Part shown: positions 16,090-24,684 of the stretch, in pieces
Numbering within the stretch: position 1 is the stretch's first letter
Layout of the letters: the number at the start of each line of letters is the position of its first letter
Source of the DNA: Lachnospiraceae bacterium
GTDB lineage: Bacteria > Bacillota > Clostridia > Lachnospirales > Lachnospiraceae
Assembly (NCBI GenBank): GCA_017427415.1
Contig: JAFRSU010000047.1
Span: 1 to 64,000 of the forward strand
Reading direction: 5' to 3'
Length of the DNA: 64,000 nt
Notes under the pieces: model-generated
The model's input: only the letters and a program-made list of their open reading frames with translations
Told to the model about the DNA's origin: nothing
Database searches by the model: none
Made by a program: the position numbers and the translations under genes

Positions 16090-16978
16090 AGTGCTCACCT
16101 CCCAACTCATGTATAAATATCTCTTCAAGATTCAAAGGTATAAAGTCCATGATGAGCGGATCGTATTTTCGAAGCTTTTCTCTTACTTCGCTGTCGGAAC
16201 ATTTTGCTATAAGTGTATATACGCTTCCGCTCTTTGTAATGGACAGGCATTTTATATCATCTATGCTGTTCTCCGTGATATTCGGCATATTATCTTCCCT
16301 AAATGCCAGCTGGATCTTGGATATGCCCTCCTGCAGGGAGTACAGTGATTTTTCTATGAGCATCCTGCCCTTGTTCATGATACCCACTGTATCACATATA
16401 TCTTCCAATTCCCTTAAGTTATGTGATGATACCAGTACAGTTACCTGGCGCTCAGTAACATCCTGCATGAGCAGGCTCCATATCTGCCTTCTCATGACCG
16501 GGTCAAGACCGTCCACAGGCTCATCCAACACAAACACATCTGCCATCGTACTCATCGCAAGTATGAAGGCTGCCTGCTTCTGCATACCTTTTGACATCTT
16601 GCGTATGGTCTTTTTCGGATCGATGGATGTAAGTACCGAAAGAAGCTTTTTGTATCTGTCTTCGTTAAAGTGCGGATAGATACCTTTATAGTACTTCATC
16701 ATGTCATTTATATCGGAATTAAGGAAGAAAAACAGGTCATCGGGTATATATGCGACTCTGCTTTTTATATAAGCATTATCATATACCTCCTGTCCATCTA
16801 TGGTCACGGTACCGCTGTCCTGCCTGTATATACCGGTCAGGTGCCTGATGATGGTCGATTTGCCGGCACCGTTCGGTCCCACAAGCCCGTATACCGAGCC
16901 TTTATCAACATGAAGGTCCAGCCGGTCAAGTGCTGTAAAACCTTCGAATGTTTTTGTCAGATTATCTACGCTGATCAA
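16064..16978 (-). CDS. ABC transporter ATP-binding protein (YtrB/EcsA-like)
   Basis: 304 residues. Walker A 'GPNGAGKSTIIRHLTG' is near residue 35. The signature region is 'MSKGMQKQAAF' (the usual LSGG becomes MSKG, common in this subfamily). Walker B 'VFVLDEPVDGLDP' is near 157 and the H-loop is 'LVSSHNL'. The C-terminal 90 residues form an accessory domain. The start is a TTG at 16978 with GGAG 8 nt upstream. It is the middle gene of a GntR-ATPase-permease operon. Confidence 0.9.
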   Translation of the reverse strand: MISVDNLTKTFEGFTALDRLDLHVDKGSVYGLVGPNGAGKSTIIRHLTGIYRQDSGTVTIDGQEVYDNAYIKSRVAYIPDDLFFFLNSDINDMMKYYKGIYPHFNEDRYKKLLSVLTSIDPKKTIRKMSKGMQKQAAFILAMSTMADVFVLDEPVDGLDPVMRRQIWSLLMQDVTERQVTVLVSSHNLRELEDICDTVGIMNKGRMLIEKSLYSLQEGISKIQLAFREDNMPNITENSIDDIKCLSITKSGSVYTLIAKCSDSEVREKLRKYDPLIMDFIPLNLEEIFIHELGGEHYGIKEIIL

Positions 16979-17000
16979 TTTTCATTCTCCTTTCAGGATC

Positions 17001-17396
17001 TTATATGTTTTCAATATAACCCAGTTTCGGTACTTCGTTACCTGTATCACCGAGTACATACCGTGCTATCCGCTCTCTCGGTTCTCCCGCTATATCAAAA
17101 TCCTTTAATACTATATCCAGTCTGTCATATATTTCTGCCAGATGCTTACCTGATACTTCACTTACATCTACAACAAATGATCCCTTACCCGGTACCGAAT
17201 AGATATAGCCGTCATTTTCGAGATCCCTGTATGCACGCTGTATCGTGTTCGGATTTATGGCATATTGGGCTGCAAGCTCTCTGACCGACGGCATCTTCTC
17301 ATCTCTTTTTATGACTCCGGTCACGATCAGTTTCTTAAATCCGTCCACTATCTGTTCATATACGGGTCTCGAATCCCTGTAATTAATATTAATCAA
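17001..17396 (-). CDS. GntR-family (YtrA subfamily) repressor
   Basis: 131 residues, the short length typical of YtrA regulators. The winged helix-turn-helix at residues 10-75 includes 'RPVYEQIVDGFKKLIVTG', 'MPSVRELAAQYAINPNTIQR' and 'YSVPGKGSFV'. A short roughly 50-residue tail replaces an effector domain. It starts at a TTG with GGAGG 8 nt upstream. It is the first gene of the ABC operon and its promoter carries an inverted repeat overlapping the -10 box, consistent with autorepression. Confidence 0.88.
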   Translation of the reverse strand: MININYRDSRPVYEQIVDGFKKLIVTGVIKRDEKMPSVRELAAQYAINPNTIQRAYRDLENDGYIYSVPGKGSFVVDVSEVSGKHLAEIYDRLDIVLKDFDIAGEPRERIARYVLGDTGNEVPKLGYIENI

Positions 17397-17422
17397 ACGG
17401 CATTCCTCCTTTCTTGCGTTTT

Positions 17423-17449
17423 AACTGTATTAATTATGTTAGTACAGTT
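17423..17449. promoter_or_regulatory. Putative YtrA-type operator
   Basis: Inverted repeat aactgta (17423-17429) / tacagtt (17443-17449), with the longer pattern TGTAnTAA...TTAnTACA. It resembles the TGTACTAA-type sites reported for YtrA-family regulators and overlaps the -10 box of the divergently facing GntR promoter. Confidence 0.6.
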
Positions 17450-17475
17450 ATATCTCTTTTTAGGTAATATGTCAA
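17447..17475 (-). promoter_or_regulatory. Sigma-A promoter of the GntR-ABC operon
   Basis: On the minus strand a consensus TTGACA (17470-17475) and TATAAC (17447-17452) are 17 nt apart, about 50 nt upstream of the gntR start. Confidence 0.8.
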
Positions 17476-17521
17476 GACCTGTTTTAAAACTTTTTTAAAA
17501 AATTATTAGTCCATGCTAATA

Positions 17522-17550
17522 TTGAAAAATCTAAATAAATATGTTATAAT
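17522..17550 (+). promoter_or_regulatory. Sigma-A promoter of the GGDEF gene
   Basis: TTGAAA (17522-17527) and a consensus TATAAT (17545-17550) are separated by 17 nt, about 70 nt before the start codon. It diverges from the gntR promoter. Confidence 0.75.
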
Positions 17551-17618
17551 ATATAAGCAATTTTATGTTGTGTGCCGAATAATACTTGCATTACCGAAAA
17601 CTACAGAAGGAGTATGCC

Positions 17619-18923
17619 ATGAATATCGAGAAGATCCAAGCTTTTACTTTAGAAAATGCAATTGATATCTTTAAGAACAGCGTTGATGCCATCATCGCTG
17701 TAAATATTGACGAAGACTGTTATCATGCAGTATTAAAGCGTGGTTATTTCGAATCATTTATAAATGAAAGCGGAACTTATCAGGAGCTTATGAATAAGCT
17801 TTGGTTCCATTTTGGTGATACGGGTGAGACCATTACCGAGGATTATCAGGTATTCATCCCCGCTCTCGGCAAGGTAGAAGGAAAATACAGCAAGCATCTC
17901 AAGGTTATGTTCGATGACCATCAGCGTCCTGTACAAATGAATATATATCCTCTCGACGAGGACAGTTCATATCTGTTCGTACTTGATGTACTTGATACCA
18001 GCGAGACCGGTGACGATTTCCAGACTTCAGCTAAGGTTAACACCATGCAGAACGCTTATCTGTTCTCCATGTATATGGACTTAGTAAAGGATACCACAAG
18101 CAGTATCAATATTTCGGAGATATCCGATGAAACGGTTAATACACAGCTCAAGTACACCGATTGGCGTATGATGATAGTAAATATGATCTGGCCCGATGAC
18201 CAGCCCATGTTCTTAGAGCGTACCGATCCGAAGTATCTTAAGGAGAACTTCATACCGGGACATACTTCATCTTTCGACTGTCTCATGATGAACCTTGAAG
18301 GAAAATATATCTGGGTTAAGCTCATCTTCAGCCGTGCCGAGACCAACAACGATGACGACTACCGTTTCGTGTTCATGGTACAGGATATCCACGAAAATAC
18401 AGTAGAGCTTATGTCCACTCTTAAGAAATATGAAGAGATGGCTTCGATGGATCCTCTTACCAATGTATTCAACCACGGACGTATCGAGACAGAGCTTATG
18501 AATGCCGTAGACGCCAAGAAGAAGAACGGTACTACAATCTCGGCTATGATCCTCGACATCGACCACTTCAAGCTTGTAAACGATAACCACGGACATTCCG
18601 TAGGTGATATGACATTAAAGCGTTTCTCACAGATCATCTCCGACTTCTTTACAGGAAGCGAATCCGTAGTAGGACGTTGGGGCGGTGAAGAATTCGTAGT
18701 AGTATGCTACGACACCGACTTGTATGAGATAAAAGAACTCGCTGAGCACTTAAGGATCAAGGTAGCATCAGAATCCTTCAAGGCTATCGACCACATCACC
18801 TGCAGTATCGGTGTAACCGAAGTCACAGACAACGATGAAGCTACCGCATTATTTGAAAGAATGGACAAGGCCCTGTATGATGCCAAGTCCTCCGGCAGGA
18901 ACTGTGTGAAGTCTCTGACATAA
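17619..18923 (+). CDS. Diguanylate cyclase (GGDEF domain) with PAS-like N-terminus
   Basis: 434 residues from the ATG at 17619 (AGAAGGAG 6 nt upstream); an in-frame ATG 11 codons earlier lacks a site. Residues about 1-260 form one or two PAS-like sensor modules with no membrane segment, so the protein is probably cytosolic. The GGDEF domain (about 270-434) contains 'MASMDPLTNVFNHGRIE', 'MILDIDHFKLVNDNHGHSVG' and the catalytic 'GRWGGEEF' near residue 354. No RxxD inhibitory site is seen five residues before it, so product inhibition may be weak. It makes cyclic di-GMP from two GTP. A bidirectional terminator closes the gene. Confidence 0.92.
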   Translation: MNIEKIQAFTLENAIDIFKNSVDAIIAVNIDEDCYHAVLKRGYFESFINESGTYQELMNKLWFHFGDTGETITEDYQVFIPALGKVEGKYSKHLKVMFDDHQRPVQMNIYPLDEDSSYLFVLDVLDTSETGDDFQTSAKVNTMQNAYLFSMYMDLVKDTTSSINISEISDETVNTQLKYTDWRMMIVNMIWPDDQPMFLERTDPKYLKENFIPGHTSSFDCLMMNLEGKYIWVKLIFSRAETNNDDDYRFVFMVQDIHENTVELMSTLKKYEEMASMDPLTNVFNHGRIETELMNAVDAKKKNGTTISAMILDIDHFKLVNDNHGHSVGDMTLKRFSQIISDFFTGSESVVGRWGGEEFVVVCYDTDLYEIKELAEHLRIKVASESFKAIDHITCSIGVTEVTDNDEATALFERMDKALYDAKSSGRNCVKSLT

Positions 18924-18947
18924 GTTAATTCCGTTAAAACAAAAACA

Positions 18948-18988
18948 ACCGAGAGTGTATCATATTGATACATTCCCGGTATTTTTTT
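18948..18988. terminator. Bidirectional terminator between convergent genes
   Basis: A hairpin (ccgagagtgtatca / tgatacattcccgg) is flanked by a T run on the plus strand (18982-18988) and by A-rich sequence that reads as T on the minus strand. It serves the GGDEF gene and the convergent small membrane protein gene. Confidence 0.8.
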
Positions 18989-19364
18989 ATACATCTTCAA
19001 ACTCTTTTTCTATATACTCTGCATCGCGTCTGGCATTAACTATCTTTCCCCGATTGCCGTTTATAAAGCACACCTGCGGATCATCCGGCAGGTATTTTAC
19101 CTCTATCTCGGAGTTGGGGAACTTATTGCTATGGGCATATATCTCCAGTTCCACTGTATATATCGTATTATTGACACAATACTCAAATACGGGATTCCAC
19201 TGAGCCCTGACAGTTCTGCCGCATAGCTCTCCCTTCCACACCGGATACAAAAAATGCGCATAAGTTATACCTGTACATTTGTCCATTAATTTAAATCGGC
19301 TGTATATCTTATATAGAAAAAACCCCACAAATATGACCGCACACCCCGCAATGATAAAAGGCAT
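18987..19364 (-). CDS. Small membrane-anchored protein, DUF3592-like
   Basis: About 125 residues from the ATG at 19364 (AGGAGGT 6 nt upstream). One N-terminal membrane helix ('FIIAGCAVIFVGFFLYKIY') is followed by a soluble beta-rich domain with 'RAQWNPVFEYCVNNTIYTV' and 'EIEVKYLPDDPQVCFING'. That last motif (V.Y.P.dP......) is typical of DUF3592 proteins. The function is unknown. It is a single gene convergent with the GGDEF gene. Confidence 0.7.
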   Translation of the reverse strand: MPFIIAGCAVIFVGFFLYKIYSRFKLMDKCTGITYAHFLYPVWKGELCGRTVRAQWNPVFEYCVNNTIYTVELEIYAHSNKFPNSEIEVKYLPDDPQVCFINGNRGKIVNARRDAEYIEKEFEDV

Positions 19365-19541
19365 AAAAATACCTCCTGTAAAAGTCACCTCAAAAACGCT
19401 TTTTAACGTTTCACGGCAGTAAAAAATTTATATGTTTTGGAAAAGCATAACATATAATAAACTTTTTTAAAGGTATTTTAATCATAAATAAGATACTTTA
19501 ATTCTTCTTTTAAAGCGTATGATAATAAGGACAGATATTCT

Positions 19542-20390
19542 TCAAATTCCCTGACATACTTGAAGGAGCATATTATATACGATGTTTTCCCTGCGGTTAA
19601 AGTTCCATTTAGCTTCTAATTCTTTAATTTTACTGCCGCTTTTTTGTACTGCATTAATACATTGGTATGCGCCTTCCACGGGATGCTCTTTTATATATTC
19701 ATTCCCGAATATCACGCAGTCTCCCGTTATCTTCATTATCGCATTCACGATCATGGGCACTATCACATCATTACATTCCTTTAGCTTCTGCTCAGCCTTG
19801 TCAGCCACCTCAAAAGCACCTGTAAACAGAACTTCCGGAACGCTCGCTGCTACAGACTTTATAAAATATGATATTATGGAAAACAGCTGACTGCATACAC
19901 CGTTGCAGACTGCTATATCCGTCCGGGGCAGCAATTGTATGAGTTCATCCTCAGCTGTGTACATCTTACTTATAAGTTTATCCAGATTGGTCATGATCAC
20001 TTCTTCAAAGCTCTGCCCGGTAAGCAATTTTCCGTATCTTTGAAGCTCTGCAAGAGTCACATCAAAGAATACCGAAATATCGGATTCATCTATACCTGTA
20101 AGGGATGCAGGTACAAGTTTTATCTTTTTTGTGTCTGTCTCGCTCAGTCCGTTTTTAACTTTAGTCAGAGCTTCAAAGTCGCAGTCAAACAGTGTGACAG
20201 CTTTATGATTTCTGCACAAGCTGATTATATCTATGTCATTACAATATCCTGCACCGAACACAGCTACATTCTTTGTCTTATCACCGCCGCCGGCTTCTAT
20301 AACCATACCGGTCAGCAGCTGCCTGTAATCCTCCCAGTCCTCAAATGCATCTGAAAGCCTGAATTTCCGCTTTATATCCTGGAGTATCAT
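19542..20390 (-). CDS. Rossmann-fold protein, possible SAM-dependent methyltransferase
   Basis: 282 residues. A glycine-rich motif 'NVAVFGAGYCNDIDI' near residue 42, followed by 'VTLFDCDFEALTKV', fits SAM-binding motif I plus the acidic end of strand 2. The rest is mainly helical and matches no family I recognise. It lies 25 nt downstream of a putative small peptide gene with a strong ribosome binding site, which in turn follows a HAD hydrolase gene. The methyltransferase call rests on the nucleotide-binding motif only. Confidence 0.55.
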   Translation of the reverse strand: MILQDIKRKFRLSDAFEDWEDYRQLLTGMVIEAGGGDKTKNVAVFGAGYCNDIDIISLCRNHKAVTLFDCDFEALTKVKNGLSETDTKKIKLVPASLTGIDESDISVFFDVTLAELQRYGKLLTGQSFEEVIMTNLDKLISKMYTAEDELIQLLPRTDIAVCNGVCSQLFSIISYFIKSVAASVPEVLFTGAFEVADKAEQKLKECNDVIVPMIVNAIMKITGDCVIFGNEYIKEHPVEGAYQCINAVQKSGSKIKELEAKWNFNRRENIVYNMLLQVCQGI

Positions 20391-20415
20391 GATATATTAA
20401 ACATTCCTTTTAGAA

Positions 20416-20552
20416 TTATTTCTTAAGCTCTTCAAACATGTTCCCGGGAGCCAGTCCTCCGGCCGAAGTAGGAACAGCAAAATTTCCGTTCCCTTTTTGC
20501 GTGATTTAGTTTCAGATATTGCTTTTGTTGCAGTCATTTCATTAGTATCCAT
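20416..20552 (-). CDS. Short peptide gene with an apparent -1 frame change
   Basis: An ATG at 20552 has AAGGAG 7 nt upstream. It opens 'MDTNEMTATKAISETKSRKK'. In frame 0 it would run on to 20397 with an unlikely tail. A -1 shift at the AAAAAGGG stretch gives 'GNGNFAVPTSAGGLAPGNMF' and then EELKK with a TAA at 20416, a composition much more like a real protein and about 45 residues in total. The shift may be a real recoding site, a recent indel or a sequencing error. The 'AGGLAPGNMFEELKK' tail is not a family I know. The neighbouring gene product looks like a SAM-binding enzyme. Confidence 0.4.
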
Positions 20553-20562
20553 AGTTCACTCC

Positions 20563-21225
20563 TTATTTAAAAATCTCTAGTAAAGAAGAAATACTTTTAA
20601 CTCCGTCAGGTACATCTTTTCCAAACCTGTTAAGCCAAAGCGTATGAATTCCAAGAGCGGATGCTCCTTTTACATCACTGCTTAAAGAATCGCCGATATG
20701 GATCACTTCTTCCGGTAATAAGCCGGTTTTCTTCAAAGCCAGCTCAAACAGTTCCTTTCGGGGCTTATATGCTCTTGCATCCTCCGATGTAAATATGCCG
20801 GCCGGTTTCAGGTTATGATATTCTATTGCCCGGTTTATATCATCCGTATCGATATTAGAAACTATATATATCGGCAGCGGACTCTTTTCGAAAAATTCTT
20901 TTGAATCCTCAAATATCGGTGGCTTTACCCAATGCTCAAACATGAGATTACTTAACTCTTTTGCGTCAGCTGTAGATTGAAACTTAGCCAATGTATGCTC
21001 AAGAGATTTTTCTTCCAATGCTCTCTGTGTTTCAAAAGTGTCTCCATACGAATTCTGAAACATGGTCTGAAAATCCTTCCACCAGAATGAGTCTATCTCT
21101 GATTTATCTTCTGCAACACCTGTTTTCTGTATTATATCTGTGATCTTCTTTATAACCTCACCGTCCTCATGCACGATGGTTCCGTAAAAATCAACAAATA
21201 AAGCCTTTATCTTTCCATTCTGCAT
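20563..21225 (-). CDS. HAD-superfamily hydrolase
   Basis: 220 residues, complete. HAD motif I is 'LFVDFYGTIV' near residue 10 (DxYGT), motif II 'IYIVSNIDTDD' near 115, motif III lysine in 'AYKPRKELFELAL', and motif IV 'VIHIGDSLSSDVKGASALG' near 170. A helical cap lies between motifs I and II. It is probably a phosphatase of small metabolites. The first 51 bp, including the ribosome binding site, are nearly identical to 26151..26201, where they form the end of a different gene. GGAGAG lies upstream of the ATG. Confidence 0.88.
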   Translation of the reverse strand: MQNGKIKALFVDFYGTIVHEDGEVIKKITDIIQKTGVAEDKSEIDSFWWKDFQTMFQNSYGDTFETQRALEEKSLEHTLAKFQSTADAKELSNLMFEHWVKPPIFEDSKEFFEKSPLPIYIVSNIDTDDINRAIEYHNLKPAGIFTSEDARAYKPRKELFELALKKTGLLPEEVIHIGDSLSSDVKGASALGIHTLWLNRFGKDVPDGVKSISSLLEIFK

Positions 21226-21243
21226 ATGCTCTCTCCAATATTC

Positions 21244-22185
21244 TTACATGTAAAGCTCAGATAATAAACTTTCCTGCCGGTCTATCCAAGATTCCTGCGG
21301 TACGTCATGTACCTTATCTCCATCCATGTAGTTTCCGATCAGGAATGGTGAAGCCGGATCATGTAATTTGTTCTGTGCATATATTACTGCCGGTTCTGCA
21401 TTAGCATAACAATATTTGCAAAGATGCATGCAGGTATTATAAGCTCCTATATCACAGGACAGATAGCATGCGCACTCTGCTCTGGCGCCCTTTTTCTTAG
21501 GTGCTATCAGCCTTTTACCTATCGCCTTTTCATAATCACTGATCTTCATACATCCGCTGCAATCCGCTCCGTATGCGGCCAGTTCATCACCCTCCGCACA
21601 AGGTTTTACTATCATTCCGCATTCAGATGCGATCTTTATGATCTCTTTCCCAAGCGCTAACCGATTTTCCCGCGAAACTTCTCTTGCCTCCGGGAAATTC
21701 TTTCTTACCTTCGGATAGAGATCGATAAAACTGATCACAGCTGTTTTCGTATATCCTTTTAAGCCTTCTGCTATTTGCCTGAATGCGTGCAAATGGTACT
21801 CGGATGTATATCTGTCAGACAAAAAGATCGGATCATATCTCCATCCGATGGAATCTGTTCCCACTATTCCGGATAATGTTTTAAAATCCTCTATCAACCG
21901 ATGCTTATCCGGAACATTGGGTTCAATATCACGACCGTACGGAGTCAGTGTCACAAACCAATATTGTCCGAAGTTTTTTAATAGATCCATATATGGGAAC
22001 ATAGGTGCAGGGTTCTTGGTGCAGAAACCAATCACGTCAACCACAGCCGGATCAAGTCTGTAACGGCTTACCTGGTTTGGATTATAAGGATTACGTACAC
22101 AGACAAATCCTTCTTTTATCCTGTTTGCAAACCACTCGGCATAAAACGCCGGTATATCTGTTCTCTGTCCAGTATTAATGATCAT
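21244..22185 (-). CDS. DUF1848 family protein
   Basis: 313 residues, full family length. It shows the typical 'RTDIPAFYAEWFANRIKEGF' start, 'NPYNPNQVSRY', 'VIGFCTKNPAPM' and 'WRYDPIFLSDRY'. Cysteines cluster near the C-terminus in 'CACYLSCDIG' and 'CMHLCKYCYAN', the second being a CxxxCxxC arrangement that could hold an iron-sulfur cluster. The function of the family is not established. It lies 18 nt upstream of the HAD hydrolase gene, so the two are probably co-transcribed. Confidence 0.85.
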   Translation of the reverse strand: MIINTGQRTDIPAFYAEWFANRIKEGFVCVRNPYNPNQVSRYRLDPAVVDVIGFCTKNPAPMFPYMDLLKNFGQYWFVTLTPYGRDIEPNVPDKHRLIEDFKTLSGIVGTDSIGWRYDPIFLSDRYTSEYHLHAFRQIAEGLKGYTKTAVISFIDLYPKVRKNFPEAREVSRENRLALGKEIIKIASECGMIVKPCAEGDELAAYGADCSGCMKISDYEKAIGKRLIAPKKKGARAECACYLSCDIGAYNTCMHLCKYCYANAEPAVIYAQNKLHDPASPFLIGNYMDGDKVHDVPQESWIDRQESLLSELYM

Positions 22186-22197
22186 ACAATTCTTACC

Positions 22198-22345
22198 TTA
22201 ATCCTTTGTCCTCAGATATTCCTTTATTTTGAACGCACAGAAATACGTGAAAGTATAAATATTATTTGTATGGCCTATATTAAAATCCCCAAGTTTTATC
22301 CCGTATGAAATATCAGAATAGTTCTTAATTATATCACAAAATTCT
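22198..22345 (-). pseudogene. Possible C-terminal gene remnant
   Basis: Between the ABC permease and DUF1848 genes one frame reads about 48 codons without a start, beginning with KLEFCDIIKN and ending 'FCAFKIKEYLRTKD' and a TAA. The composition is protein-like, but the family is unknown and the length could arise by chance. It is offered as a possible remnant only. Confidence 0.25.
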
Positions 22346-22348
22346 AGC

Positions 22349-24667
22349 TTATTCAATCGTCTTCAAAGCATTTGTCATAGGTATCCTGTGGATTTTTAAC
22401 AACTGCAGAGCGGCAACCGCGATATAGCTGATGATACCGATGATCACCATTTGTATATAGCAGTCGTTGCTTATGGCATAGGGCAGATACCCGCTCATCC
22501 TCTTATACAGATAATATTTGAATATTAGTCTCATAAGCCACGAAACCACAGGCACTGCCAGCAGCAGCCCTGCTACGACCACTATCGAAGTAGCGGCTAT
22601 ATACAGGCCGCCTATCTCTTTTCCGGTAAATCCGAGTATCTTTGTCATGGAAATACTTACAGCATTCCTCTCTATTATCTGTTTTGCCAGCAGATACACC
22701 ATAAGCACAAACATAATGACTCCGAACCACTTTACGGGTCCCATGAAATCCGCAAATGAATCCCACAGCTGACTGGCAAATCCGGCGAAATCCTTGTTAT
22801 CCAATATCATGTAGATGTTTGCGTCATCGAGCGTGTCGAGCACTTCATCTGAGAAATATCCACTGTAATAATCCGGTGTTTTATCAAACTTCTTATTGAA
22901 TTCGTCCAGATTCATAAATATCGAAAGCGCTGCTTCATACCGGTATTCACCCGCCACAGAAAAGTCATAGGTTTTATCGGTGTATTTATCGTAAAGGCTA
23001 ACCGTATCGCCGACTTTATATCCGTATTTTTCCATAAAGCCGTTTGATAGTAACACCTTATCCTCAGGGATCTCCGCCTTCACATATTGGCTGTCAGGCA
23101 CTATCCCATATACCGATATCCCATCCGTCTTATAATCTTTCTGAGTAGTATCGAACGTAGTAAGTGCAAACTTCTCCGCACTTGTATTTTCCGTCTCTTC
23201 CGGAGTCTTTAAAATATATTGGTAACGGCTTATCGCAGTATCCTCTATACGCTTTGAAACTTCCGTTAACAGGGGCTCAAACATCAATCCGAATATGATG
23301 ATTGCACCGGCCAGTATTATACCAACTAACATCGTGATGTAATTGGGCATATTTTGCAGGATTATTCTGATCCTGAACCTGGTGGTAAAAGGAATATGTC
23401 CGTTTAATTTCATGGCTTTCTTTTTCTTTTTGCTTGATAACTCACGACGTAAGAACTTTAAAGGACCCAGTTTCATTTTATGCACGAGTATCAGCAAATT
23501 GATGGTCACCATTATCACCATAGGGACAACTGTAGTTATCCGGAAGGCATACGCATTCCACAGGGTTTTGATGTTTCCAAGCGAATACATCTTAAAATAT
23601 ATGTTCAGCATAAACTGTTTCATCACAGTATAGCCTAATATATTACCTACGAGCATACCTGCCGTAAACGCAATGAGAGGCAGGATCATATAATGCCTGA
23701 TCATCTCAGCCCTGCTGTATCCGGAGGCTCTTAGTGTACCGATGACCGATGCTTCCTTTGAGAGGGTATTTACCGTAGTAACCGATACGATAAATGCCAG
23801 GACCACCACTACTATATAAAGGAACATGATTATGGCAGAGGAGTCACCGTCCATATCCTCTCTTGCGAAATTTATCGACTGGTTTTCATATGCCGGGAGC
23901 ATGTCATTTACTTCCAGCATGGTAAGTCCTTTTTCACCTGCCATGGAACGAAATACTATATCGGTATTAGTTTTTACCAGTTCATCCCTTAATGCTTCGA
24001 CCATCTTTTCGGAAGCTTCCTGCTTATCCTTGTCCGAAGCCGGTGCATGTTCATAATGCCAGGCAAAGCTTATGGTTTCATGATCGGATGCATATTTCTC
24101 AAATCCTTCCTTAGTAAGCAATGCCACTCCGAAATTCTCAGAGTCAAACATGATATCCGAGTTGGACTTAAAAAGGGAGCTGTAATTAGGAAGCGCCACA
24201 AGACCTGATACTGTGAAGGGTTTTGTTCCTACTGTCACTGTATCCCCTTCTTTTATCTCCATATGTAATGAGTGCAGATTGTCAAGTGCTATCTCATTTT
24301 CGTTTTCAGGTAATCTGCCCGATGTCACCTGAGGGATATTCACTTCATCATTTAAGCCGTATACCCTCAATACTCCTTTTCCGTTCAGATCTTCCTCAAA
24401 GTAGTCAGCTCTGTAGAATTTCAGGTCTGCCTTATCCTCTATTGCATTAAGCAATTCATCGTCCGGTACGATGTTAAAGCTGATATGTCCGTCTTCAACC
24501 TTATTATTTTCGAGCAGACTGTCATATGCTTCTCTGACTCCCGAATTGGCTACCAGAAAGGATGAAACTACCGAAACTACCATAGTGATAAATAAAAATA
24601 TGACAAGATATTTTCCGATATCGGCTTTAAGCTCTCGCAAAAGCCTTTTATTCATGGGATTCTTCAT
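22349..24667 (-). CDS. ABC transporter permease, FtsX/MacB-like
   Basis: About 772 residues from the ATG at 24667, which has GAGGTG 9 nt upstream; an upstream in-frame ATG overlaps the ATPase gene. One N-terminal membrane helix is followed by a roughly 230-residue extracytoplasmic domain. Then come FtsX-type segments ('MFLYIVVVVLAFIVSVTT...'), a second extracytoplasmic domain and a second FtsX core with four or so helices, ending 'RIPMTNALKTIE'. This duplicated layout is typical of MacB-type export or lipid/peptide efflux permeases. It is encoded directly after its ATPase and behind a riboswitch. Confidence 0.9.
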   Translation of the reverse strand: MKNPMNKRLLRELKADIGKYLVIFLFITMVVSVVSSFLVANSGVREAYDSLLENNKVEDGHISFNIVPDDELLNAIEDKADLKFYRADYFEEDLNGKGVLRVYGLNDEVNIPQVTSGRLPENENEIALDNLHSLHMEIKEGDTVTVGTKPFTVSGLVALPNYSSLFKSNSDIMFDSENFGVALLTKEGFEKYASDHETISFAWHYEHAPASDKDKQEASEKMVEALRDELVKTNTDIVFRSMAGEKGLTMLEVNDMLPAYENQSINFAREDMDGDSSAIIMFLYIVVVVLAFIVSVTTVNTLSKEASVIGTLRASGYSRAEMIRHYMILPLIAFTAGMLVGNILGYTVMKQFMLNIYFKMYSLGNIKTLWNAYAFRITTVVPMVIMVTINLLILVHKMKLGPLKFLRRELSSKKKKKAMKLNGHIPFTTRFRIRIILQNMPNYITMLVGIILAGAIIIFGLMFEPLLTEVSKRIEDTAISRYQYILKTPEETENTSAEKFALTTFDTTQKDYKTDGISVYGIVPDSQYVKAEIPEDKVLLSNGFMEKYGYKVGDTVSLYDKYTDKTYDFSVAGEYRYEAALSIFMNLDEFNKKFDKTPDYYSGYFSDEVLDTLDDANIYMILDNKDFAGFASQLWDSFADFMGPVKWFGVIMFVLMVYLLAKQIIERNAVSISMTKILGFTGKEIGGLYIAATSIVVVAGLLLAVPVVSWLMRLIFKYYLYKRMSGYLPYAISNDCYIQMVIIGIISYIAVAALQLLKIHRIPMTNALKTIE

Positions 24668-24684
24668 AATATGCTTCACCTCTT

